Shown: one piece after another, positions 11,270-22,800 of the stretch
Position numbering within the stretch: position 1 is the first letter of the stretch
How the letters are laid out: each line of letters starts with the position of its first letter
Origin: Trichostrongylus colubriformis
Lineage: Eukaryota; Nematoda; Chromadorea; Rhabditida; Trichostrongylidae
Assembly: GCA_963978905.1 (NCBI GenBank)
Contig: OZ022261.1
Location: forward strand, 18,337,582-18,401,581
Direction: 5' to 3'
Length of the DNA: 64,000 bases
Translations under genes and position numbers: made by a program
The notes under the pieces: model-generated
What the model was told of the DNA's origin: nothing
What the model saw: the letters and a program-made list of their open reading frames with translations, nothing else
Database searches by the model: none

Positions 11270-13590
11270 AGAGTCTGTTCGATATGCGAGCAACGAAGGA
11301 TTGTAGGTCGAACTGGCCTTTTAAAATGAGATTCATATGGAGCTCAGGATGCCATTTACTAAACTGCTTTCCGTATCTGCTGTGCTTCTGTAGGAGCAGA
11401 CCTACAAGTATTTAAGAGGAGGAACTCATCACCGATATGTTGAGCAAGCATTGCTCACGTGTGTCTCGATAGTCCATAGATTAGCTGCTCGTGCTGAAGA
11501 TCGAGAAGTCACCATTCAAGTCCTTCTTGGACGCGCTCGTTTGCACTTTGTCGGCAACAGTCTTCGGATGTTGTGAACAAAGATTCGATCTATTTGCATG
11601 CTGTCATCTATAAAAAGGCCCAATAAATTAGTCAACTTTCGATGTTTTATAAGACACATTTGCAATTTACTTTTATTTCCTTGATGTTTTGTCTCAACAG
11701 ATATGGCAATCTAGAGCCAAATGGTGTAAATCAGGAAATCTTTTAGCGCGAAGATCGGATGGAGAACAGCTTGCAACAAATCTAATGGTCTGATTTTAAG
11801 TATTAGGTTGGCAACTAAGTAATTGCGGATTTTTAAATACTGCTTTTTCCCTCAAAACTGCTTTCCACAAAATTTCTTCTGCACATATATATGTAGTACA
11901 AGTCCACACGCATCTATAGGTATTGTTGTCTTCCAACTCCCGGATAACCCTTTTCGGCAAAATAAAAATATCAAAAGTCACCTCATTTTCAATTCCAATT
12001 TTTTTTCTTTGAATGGCGTTAGACAGGGAAAGGAGAAAGTGATAATCCGATGGAGAAAGATCAGAACTATAAGGCAGCAATTTTTATCCAGGCTCGAGAA
12101 TTTTTTAAAAAAAAATTTAAAAATTTTTACCACTATTGAAGAAATCACTCGCCAAAAAATTCTCGAGCTTGGATAAAAATTGCTGCCCCATCCACCTTAT
12201 AGCCCTGATCTTGCTCCATCGGATTATCACCTTTTCCTTTCCCTGTCTGACGCCATTCAAAGAAAAATCTTTTCATAATTTTTGTATTGAAAATGAGGCT
12301 GACCGTTGATATGTTTATATTGCGAAAAGGGTTATTCGGGAGAGGGAAGACAATAATACCTGTAGATGCGTGTGGAGTTATACTACATGTGTATGTACAG
12401 AAGAGATTGCTGGAAAGCAGTTTGGAGGGAAAAAGCAGTATTTAAAAATCCGCAATTACTTAGTTGCCAACCTAATATTATCTATCTCAAGTAACCAAAC
12501 AGCTCGAATCTTGGCGGAGTGCAGGTGATTTCAAGAGTAACATTTCGATTTGGCAATAAACTTATCTCGAGGATAACTGGACCCATAGGAAACGAACCCG
12601 ATATTCATTTGAAGCAAAACGCCTGGCACCCCCACCACTCTACCAAGTGGGATGAGTCTTTAAATCCTGATAGCGCAAGCGTCAGGCGGTTTCATGCAAA
12701 GAGGGAGTGATATATAAATCTTCTATAGGGGGTCAAGCCACCCCTATAAACAAGGTGTGGGCAACTCTGGTGAGCCATCGCTTTTGGCGCCAGCGCCTGT
12801 GGCGCGGGTGCCAGGCTCTACGTGTCGAGTTACTCTCGGGCGCAAGTTATAGCCAAATCGTAATGTTCTCCAAGAATCATCTCTTGGACCTCCTCAAAAT
12901 GGTGGGGTTGGGTTCGAAATGTACTTAACTTTGAGTGAGGAAAATTCCTCTTTCTCGCACTTCCGCACTTCCACAATGGCTCCATGATGTCGTCTTCGAC
13001 GCTGTTGCTTCTACGGAATCCTTGATGAGGGCATTGCACATTGCCTTTCGCGAGATCGACGACTGATAGATTTACTACAAAAAAATCTGTTTGTCAAAGA
13101 CAACAAAAGAACTGGAAATGTGTATTGCGAAACATTGGAAAGTGACTCATTTTTGAGAAGCCCTTTTTTATAGATAGATCAAGCACGCAAATAATTCAGA
13201 TCTCTGTTTACAATGTTCTGAGAGCATTTCCGACAAAATGCAAACGAGCGCCTCCAGCAGAGACCTGATCTGGTGACCTTTCGATCTTGCTTACGAGCAA
13301 TTAGCCACTTGTCTGGCGAGCCACATGCGCGTCACGCTTGCCTATCATGCCTATGGCGATTTGCTCCTCTTAGAACATTTGTACATAACAATGCTCTCAG
13401 AGACGCACAGCAGATTTGAAACACAGATTGATGAATGGCATCCTGAGAAATGGCATTCCAAGCACTATTACCGCCAGGAATCTCATCTCAAAAGGGCACT
13501 CCGACAAACCATTCATTCCTTTTGGGCACTTGTGGTATGCCGATACGATTACGTATCAAATTCGTGGTGCGTGGTCATCGAGCGATAGCT
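11270..13590. mobile_element. Long-inverted-repeat element (outer), host of a palindromic mariner
   Basis: Arms of roughly 300 bp at about 11,270-11,590 and 13,185-13,590 are inverted copies. Both carry GCGCTCGTTTGCA, TTTTGTCGG, AAGAGGAG and GGATGCCATT in the same order on opposite strands, with about 70-75 percent identity by eye. The centre contains the mariner-derived palindrome at 11,803-12,475, so the outer element is the older insertion. No transposase frame of its own was recognised and the edges are approximate. Confidence 0.55.
11803..12475. mobile_element. Palindromic mariner: two inverted transposase C-terminal ends
   Basis: The element is flanked by TA on both sides. It begins TTAGGTTGGCAACTAAGT and ends with the exact inverted copy, a Tc1/mariner terminus of the irritans/Hsmar type. 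It is not a normal mariner. The two halves (about 11,803-12,118 and 12,160-12,475) are inverted copies of the same 3' third of a transposase gene, so the last DDE-type motif occurs twice, pointing outward. Read on the minus strand in the left half it is LPYSSDLSPSDYHFL, and on the plus strand in the right half HPPYSPDLAPSDYHLF. No N-terminal DNA-binding part is present. Both coding remnants carry stops. Confidence 0.85.
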
Positions 13591-13804
13591 AATTCTGTTT
13601 CCGCTCAAGCTGAACACTTTTGACCATCCGCTGTTCTCGCTGAAATTTTAGCATGCTATTTCGGGCTTGTGATGTTGCGTTATTTGTTGATCGTTCGACG
13701 GTCAACTGGCTCTGGGTGTGGCCGGAATTCGAAAGTCTCATCGACTGTGGACTGTGTGAAGAAGAGCCTTAGCTTCATCGCCACGAAACATTCCATTTGA
13801 TCTT

Positions 13805-16800
13805 ATGCAAAAACTCTTCCGTTCTTTGCTAGCTATTTGCGTTTTATCACTGGTTCCCCAGAAATTCGATTGTTATGGTTTGGCTGTTCACACTGTTCCT
13901 GTTCCTCCAGAACAGCTACGGTGAGTTTTTGTGTAGCCTTTTTTTGCTCGAACATTTGGCCGCTTCAGTTATAGTAAAAAGTTGGCAATGAAACCGGCTC
14001 AGTTTATCTCAACATGAACCAGCAAATGTTGCTGCTGCGTGCTGCAAGTGGGGTACGGCCAGACGTGAAAAGTTGGTAAGGCCGATTCCAGCACACAGCT
14101 TTAGGAAGAGCACGCGATGTTTGGAAGTTCTACCATTAGTCAAAGATTATGAAATTGAGAGTCACATGGCTGAGGTACTGAAACGATACAAGAAAACAAC
14201 ATTTGTAAAGTCTTCCAGATACTTGTTCCAATCACCTCCTACCACGTCTACCTATGGACAGGACCACGCAACTCCTGCTCAGGTTCATGTTTCTCGGACA
14301 TTCGATAGAAGCCCCGTCTCTCTTTAGAATGCAAATACATATACCAGTTCGGCCTTTATCAGCTAAGATCGTAAATGTATCTACAATTCAGAGATGATCA
14401 AAGTCCTGGCCCATACTTGAAGACAGAGAGCGGATCCCCCCTTCTTAGCATAGTGCAAACCTTTCAAGAGTGGATGGCAACTAGCAATTTGAGCTGACTT
14501 CGGGTGAAAACAACATTTAAGTGTTGAATATATGTCGGTATATCAGTATAAATAAAAGTAGATGACAGAATCACTTTCGAGAGTGAAGACGCACTTTCTG
14601 GTGCAAAGGATAGATATAGAAAAAGACGGTTTCTTAAAATGTTGCAAAAATTATCCTACAACTTAATACTATAGGATTTTTGAAAAATGCAGAGTCACGC
14701 GATATCCCTGCTTCATGCGTTCAAACTGATTAATTAGAGTTTCTCAGCTCATTCACTATATTGTGAGTGCTAGTGGTTCAACTATCCATAAACGATAAGG
14801 AATGATGTTATTCGAGCCCACGTGCATCTTCCAGTCTTGTGATGATTAGTGCTACAGTCACGCCATTCTTCCAGATTGATTTGACGCGTCCTGATGAGCA
14901 GCTTAACCGACTTGGATCGCTGCAAATCGTTCATCCACCTCCTCCAAATGAGCAGGATTGGGTATTAACGAGTGGTGAGTAATGTGACTGCAGAAATTCG
15001 AGAAGGATTGAGTTCGGATGTGCGCGTGATTCCACTGAATTCGAGCGTCATCACGCGCAACCATTGACTTCTTGCGATGAGCGGCTGTGTTGCGACGTGA
15101 TCGGAGCGAACGGCGCACATTGCACTAACGAGGGTGAGGGTCTATTGGTCGAATTTTCGCTTCGCAGCGTCGCACTCGCGGCGCCGTCAGTAGGAGTCAT
15201 TTGGAATTCCGCTCAAGACGCAATGGGATGGTACCGTAAGGGACCTTTAGAGATAGGCGAACTCCCGAAGCTTTCAACCTGCAAAGCCGCGAAGCGAAAA
15301 CTCGACCAATCGACCCTCCCCCACTAATGAGTATTGATCCTTCAAGTGCTCTTCGCTGCTCCATTTACGTGTCGTATTTTCTGAAAAAGCTAGCAAGAGT
15401 CAGAGCATTCTCTATTCAGGTAACGAATCTCTGGTTGATAATGTACTGTCAATTTCGTTGAAATTTGGTGGCCGCTTGGTCTCGATGGGTTATTTTGTTC
15501 GTCAACATCAAGTCATATATTATGCAATTATGCATAAATATGCAGGACCGGTTTTTATCAAGCCCAGTCCAATGACGTATGATGAGCTTATGATTGCTTT
15601 GAAGTGAGTGCACGTTATCTGCTATATTTTACTAATTTTATGCTACTCATCAAAACATTACTATGCCCGGCTGTTAGATCCCTAGAGAAAAAACCGATGT
15701 CTGCGCTATAGGTTGCTGAAGGATTATTTATTTAATTGCATACAGTACAGTGTGGGGAAATGTCACGAGAGCAAATCGCTGTCATTTGTTAACACCAATT
15801 GTCCACTTATACAGCCAGCTTAGCCGCCTTTATACTTTGCGGCAATGGCTTCGTTGGGGTGAGCGTCTGAACTTCTCGAATGATCACTGGACCACGCGAA
15901 TTAAGCCACCGCCTACGATAAGTTCACTGCCAGCAGCTCCCATGTGATTTTCTCCTATACACGCTCCCGGCTAGCATGCCTCTCATCTCCGCCGATTCAG
16001 GGCGCTCCCGTGGAAAGGAATGTCGAGCAAATTTCATTCTCACTGAGCCTTTTGGAGTAATGGGCGACCTCGGAGGGTCTGAGCTGACAGAAAAATACCC
16101 CAGTATAAGTTTGCAGAATCATGCCTAAAATTACTCGTTGTTGAACACACAACAAAAATTACCCTACACATCAGATGATTCGATCTTTATTATTGCAGAG
16201 AAAACAGGAAGAGAGATCTTGTGTTGACACAAATCTGTGGTCAAGAGGAAAAAGGGCGCACGACTTTCACCACCTACTGGGAACGAATTCCTTCCACCGA
16301 TTACGAAGTTCGTTGCTTCCCCACATTTCGACAACCTATATTTTTAAAAATTAATGTTACAAAGTCTCATAATTATTTCGCACTCCATTGGAGTAGGTAT
16401 GGTTTCCTGGTACTGACAATGCAACCTCACAACGGTTGAAGTTCGAGCGCGATGGGCTTCGACTGGCGCACTTATGTGGCTATTCCGAAAATGGCAGAGG
16501 AAGGTAAATTGGCCACATTTTTTCAATATTTCCAGAGACCACTGTTCTATCTGTGAGCATGCTGTACAGGTTAGGTACAGGCTAAATCGTTAAGTGGAGC
16601 ATATTACTGGACCAGGGGCTCAAGGTTTTTGAAGGCTCAGTTAATGGCCGCTGGAAGGGGTATTCACTTGATCATCGGTAGAGCAGCATTGTGCGGCCCG
16701 TCGAACCCATTCCTTTGCGAAGCAGAAGGCATGGCGAGAACGCTTTTCGAAAACTTCCATCCAATGGCATTTCGAGGAACACGTCGCAGACTTGAAGTGT

Positions 16801-19800
16801 GCCCGATACCACTCTATGAGCTTCCGTTCAGATATGTGGGAGTCTGGCAGACGCGACGATCAGATCCGGTGCATTACGAAGCTCATTATGGTCTAACCTT
16901 GGACGCTTGCATGCTTAGAAACAAGTTGCTTACTGCCAAAGGTTATATAGCGACTTCTCTGACGGTGTTCAACAATAAGAATCAGGTAGTTCCTTTGCAT
17001 GTTTGAAAATATGACCGAGCGGGTGAACCAAGCACCACAACGGTAAATCATTACTTCCTTGAAAAAGAATAGAATAGGACAACCAACGTCAGTAGGGCTT
17101 CAAGAATAGCGTCTTTTGTTCGGCTCCCTTTCAAGAATCTGGAGGCAATGAAATGCATTTTGACACTCACTTTCAAGAGACAAAGCCATCCTTGTTAGCT
17201 TCTACAAATCCATTCGCTATTTAATTTGTCGGAGTTGTTTATTGTAAAAAAGGAGCCAGCGGACGGGAGATCATGGTTACTAAGCCCAATTAAACGAACA
17301 TTCTATAAAGATGATGGAAGCTGACGCTGTTCGCTAGCAGCACCATGGGCATAACGTATGTAGTTAGGCCGCTTCCATACTTTGCGCACCGACGCCGTCA
17401 CGCGCGTGCCTGCGTCACGCGCGTGCCTGCGTCACGCGCGTGCCGGCGTCCATAGATAATGCGGTCCCAATCACACTACAGTATGGTGTTGTGGCCGATT
17501 CGAATCTTGGCGCTGTGCCAATACACGAAGCGGCCACGATCAATACACGAAGCGGCCACGATCACCTTATTGGCACAGCGCCAAGATTCGAATCGGCCAC
17601 AACACCATACTGTAGTGTGATTGGGACCGCATTATCTATGTTCACCTCAGAGGAGTGAACAGCGGCCGAACGCAGCTTGTCCACTCGCGAAGGTTTTCAG
17701 TGTTTGCTCGACCTCGTCCATTTTTCTCTTGCGTAGCGCAAACACCTTCCTATACGAGCACAACGGTCTAGAGAGCGGATCCATGATTGTTCAGCTGATT
17801 TATCTAAACTTTAGCTGAGAAGCAGGACACTCAGGCTTTGAGGATTACAGTGGTGAAATAGTCGTCATTCCTCACTTATATGCGTTCTAGTTAGTGAGTC
17901 TAAATGCATAGTTCAAGTTGTCCTGTAACTTGAAGGTACCTCTAGGAGAAATGAGGAGAATCGGAACTGGAATCTCTGTAATCAGAACTGAAATCTCTGT
18001 AAATGAAGATTTTCAAAGAGATGATTTTCATTCTGGAAAGAGCGCTGGATAAAAGTTTCATGACGGCCTCATTTGGAGTGTTTCTGTCCGATTGGGGCGT
18101 TGTATCCATGAAGGGCGGAACAACGCTACTTGGCTGGTGTCGCAGTGTACACCCCTCTGTGATGCAAGAGGCGCCAAAGCACGTCCTTGATGAGGATCGT
18201 TGGGTTGAGGGCCTGTCTCTCGTTCTCTAACTGTATCATTTCGTCCTTCTTCACTGTTGCATTATTCAGTATATCGATTTCATGTTATCGAGCGGCTAAA
18301 ATTATCCCTTCTGGTGGCCTTCAACGATCCGTGAAATTAGGTACAACAGCGAGGCGTGAAGCCTTTTATAGTGGCATGGTCATCGGTGGTTCCTTCTTCG
18401 TATCATTACGGTGTAGACATACCACGCAATGATTCAAGAACTCGTGCAGGGCAAAATGAGTTTCTTTGTTTCCCATATATTTATGTAGTACTCGCATAAT
18501 GTGGGCCGCATGCAAAGTTTCAGACGGCAAAATGTGAATCCGGCCAAGGTACAGCACCACATAGCCTTGGCCGGTTGGGCGGGACCTCCAAGGAGGTGCC
18601 CACCCACCGTCCGCCGCGGTCGTCGACACAATGTAGGTGGAGAAAGTTACGTACCCAGTCTCCGTCCCCAACCGCGGCGGAACGGAAACGGGCTTCTGCT
18701 CGGAGGCCCCGCCCACCCGGCCGAGAATTTGGGGAGCTGTATTTTAGCCGAACCCTCAATTTTTCGCGTGAAACGTTGCATATTAGGCAAATACAACTAG
18801 ATATAATGGTAACAAAGAAACTAATTTTCCATTGAGATTCCTCTAATTAAGGACCGCATACAAAGTTCAACACGAAAAAGTGAGAATCCGGCTACGATAC
18901 AGCTTCCCATAGTAGTGACCAATGGGCGAGGCCTAAGAGTAAATGTTCTCCGAGTCGTCTGCCGCGCTCGGATACGAGTGGTATGTACTGTTTACGTAAC
19001 TTCTGTTCCCACTATGCGTCTCCGACCGCGGCCGACAACGGGCGGGCATTCACTCTGAAGCCCGCCCCCTCGGCCACCACTTCAAGGAGCTGTATTTTAA
19101 CCAGTTTCTGATTTTTTCGCGTGAGGCTTTACATGCGACCTTTGTTAGGCAAAAACAACAAAAACATATGGGTAACACCGAAACTCATGCCCGACTCCTT
19201 TAACTCATTGACGACCGCGGCATTTACGCTTGTCTGGCGCGTGTGACCACGTAGGATTTTCACACGCTCCGCGTGTGACACGACGTCGTGTCACAGATCC
19301 CACAGGGACACCTTTTTTGAGAAGCTATCATTTTTTATTTTTTTTTTTGCACTGTAATTGGGTTCCCCTTATGTATTTATGATAACATATAGCCCAAATT
19401 GTTCAAGCTTTCCCTTTAAAAAGATTGGATGCCTTTGATGATGATAGTGAACTATCATAATATCGATAGACTGCTACTAGAAAGTGGATTTGAGCGATCA
19501 AATGGCGTTTCACACACCGTTAGTGAGAATGATCACCATGGTGGTACAACAGGCTTCACACCAACTGAGTATTCACATATTTATCTACCTTTTTAGTGAA
19601 AAGCTCAGTAATTCAGGAATCAAATGTTTGTTTCTTGGACCATGTTTTGTGTAAAAACCTTTATGTTTGAGGTATACATATTACAAAAAGATCAAACAAA
19701 AGTTTGAAAAGAGGCCTAAAATATTAGGTTGATTCATAATAAATCGGACAAATTGACCAATTTTAATCATTGTCGTACAACTTTTTTACGACAACAGGGA

Positions 19801-22800
19801 TTCACTTGAAATATACTCCATCTTTATCGATGACCTTCTGCCACGGTATAGGCAGATCATGGATGCCCTTGCTCCAGAAGGCCGGAAGCTGGAGCTCGAA
19901 GAAGTTGCCGAGTGCCGCCTTGACCTCGTCGCGAGTTTTGAAGTCTTGGCCGTCCAGGTGGCGTTGGCTGTGGGAGAAAAGGTGGAAATCTGAAGGGACC
20001 AGGTCTGGGGAGTACGGTGGGTATAGAAGTACGGTCCAACTGTACGACAGCAGCTCGGCCTTGGTCGATCTTGCGAAGTGCGGTCTGTGGAAGTAGACAC
20101 GTTTTCGTGCTGGAAGTAGACATGTGACCGCCGCCGTAGCGAACTTTGGACATTGGCCTTCAATTCTCGTAATTGACGAACGTAGACGTCGGCGGATACT
20201 GTGGTACCTCCATCGAGCAGCTCCCAGTACTCTACGCCGTGTACGCTCCACCAACCGCGGTTTTCGTCTTCGATGGAATAGTCGCCTGACGCAAACTTCG
20301 AATGCTACAACTACAGTGTACTTCTGCCGGGGGCATGCTCCTTGTGAACTTCTATCAGACGTCTGCCGATATCCGCGGGTTCCTGGCCAGATAGCGATAT
20401 AAATAGTATGACGTTGCGGATGTGGTCTCTGGACCGCTTGAAATCGTGCGGCATTGTGGCGGAATGAATTTACTTTGGAGTGATTATTTTGCGGTACTTT
20501 GAAGAGCTTTTCATACTCATTCCAACGGTACCTCGCGCGTCCATTTTCGTTAATTCGTTACTGAGTTATGATCTCTAGAAATCATCACTACCATTTGTCC
20601 GATTTATTATGAATCAACCTAATATAAGTTACAAGACTGGGACACGACATCGTGTCACACGGTCCCACGCGGCCAACATGGTGTGACACGACGTCGTGTC
20701 ACGCGGTTGTCAATGGGTTAAAGTATTTATGAGAAGGGAAAGGTTTGAGTAAGCGATACGAGATGCAAATCGAGGGTGAAACGCGCTCTCCAGAGTCCTC
20801 ATCAAAGCCTTACGATGAGCGCGCAACGGCGTGCATGACGCTGTGTGCACGGCCGAGCTCGTCACTTCAATCTCCACTGTGGCGTTGCTTCGTACTGCAC
20901 TAGATGCGGATGTAAGATTTGTTGTGTGACGTGGATTTTTAAAGGAATGATCGACGATGGATATAAAACGGCGGATCCTTTCAGCAACATTTTTAACATT
21001 CGCTATAGGATTATGCAAAGTTTCTTGTAACTGTCATCCACTACATACGACTAATGTAAGTCTACTCTTCTTAAGGTTCTCTGCACGGCCATATGGGAGC
21101 AACAAGAGGGTCGAAAAAGTTTCATTGTTATTGATCACGATCTGAAACGGATGTACAGGTTAGTATGTACGATCTACTTTAAACCAAGTTATCACCCAAG
21201 CCCTCAAATGTGACGAGATTTAAGCAAATTTCACGGGAATTTGAAATGTATTCCCCGGCAAATTTCACATTTCGTGGACAAACTAGGAGCTGTCAATTAC
21301 GTGGTTCTATGGAGCGATTTTCATTCCAATCGATATCCTGATGTGGAGCCTCTATGGAGTAAGAGGTAAGTTCCCTTATTGCTGTCTTTTCATGTTATCG
21401 TCTGCAATATCATCCTCTATTCCAGAGAGATCCCAGTACGTTTCCTTCAAGGATCACCAGAGCTTCTATCCGAATCCCAACTGGACTTTTTAATTGAAAG
21501 AGTTGAACATTTTATGCGTGATCTGAACATCCCTGGTCTCTCGCTCGCCATTTCTAAACGAGAGCAACTCAAATTCGCAGCTGGTGTGTTTTTCTCGATA
21601 ACAGATCATTCGAAATTACGTATACAGACATTTTTAACTTCCCTCACTCTAACTGAATCGAGATTTTTCTCCTCTCCTAACGTTCGTTGTCCCTTCTTCT
21701 GCCAAGTGCTTGGAAATGGCTGAAGTTTGGGTGTGGGTCAAAAGATTCAATCGGTATGCTCGCATACCGCGCACGGCCCACGCGCAACAAATTGCCTTCG
21801 AGTGTGGCGTGACAGTTATGTGTCCAAACTTGTAGTAGAACACTGCATTCCCTGTACGGCCGGCATCGTATGGAATTGTTCCCATTTCTGCAATGAAAAA
21901 TGTTTATTCAGGCATTAGTTAACTGGTTGCCGCGACGTCGCCCCTTTTAGCAAGTTAACTAATAACTTGCTAAAAGGGGCGACGTCGCGGCAACCGGACG
22001 GCTGTTTTGAACGTCGCTGCGGGTAACTGGTGCTAATCTCCATTTTCCCAGTAGTCCGGTGTTCTTCGCTGGTACCGTTCTGAATTTGTGCCCATTTTCC
22101 CTTGGGTAGGCCCTGAGACGAGTTCCATTGGAGGCGATTGGTCGCTCGAAGATACAGCCGCTCTTGACGTGGGACTCGCTGTTTCCATTGTTTTCCAGTT
22201 GTCGCGACGCCGGGCACGCCACGGGGCAAAAGGGTTGTGGCAACGAAGAAGGGTGACGTGCCCGGTCGTCGAGTTACCCGAGACGAGCTAGGGGTTGCGC
22301 ATCAAGACTCGACCTGCCACGCGTGTAGGACGGTCCTGCCCCTAGTTGCCCCTACCGGAAATACGCCATGTGCGACAACCTTCCCGATGCCTCGGCATTG
22401 CGTCTCGACCACTGCGGTACGATGTTTAGCATGATACCCCCAAAGTGGCTAAGACAGAACCCGCCTACTGCGCTCCACACTGGTGTCACTTTCACTAAAC
22501 AACCAATCAATAAACCGTTGTGGTTGCACGTGTTAACTGATGTTGCGTCACATGCGCATCGATCCAAGTATAAAAAAGGCAAAACCATGTACCACAAGAG
22601 AGCACAACAATAAAAAGAGAAATGGAGTTTATACTTAACTACAATAGAAAATGGAATCCTAAAAAAGTACTAAACCCACGGGGTCGCTCCTCGCCTTACT
22701 AGGGGTCGTCGATCGCCACCAACCCCCTCGTCGTACCCGACGGCGTCATCCAGGGTTTCGTCGGCACGTCCGGGCGCACGTGGGCAGAGGACGAGGGTTC

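Noticed and set aside
13325..13588. 87-codon frame as a gene
   Set aside because: Lies within the inverted arm of the 11.27-13.59 kb element and is not conserved in the other arm.
17397..17640. CRISPR-like spaced repeats
   Set aside because: The repeats are directly tandem, part of a MITE, and the genome is animal.
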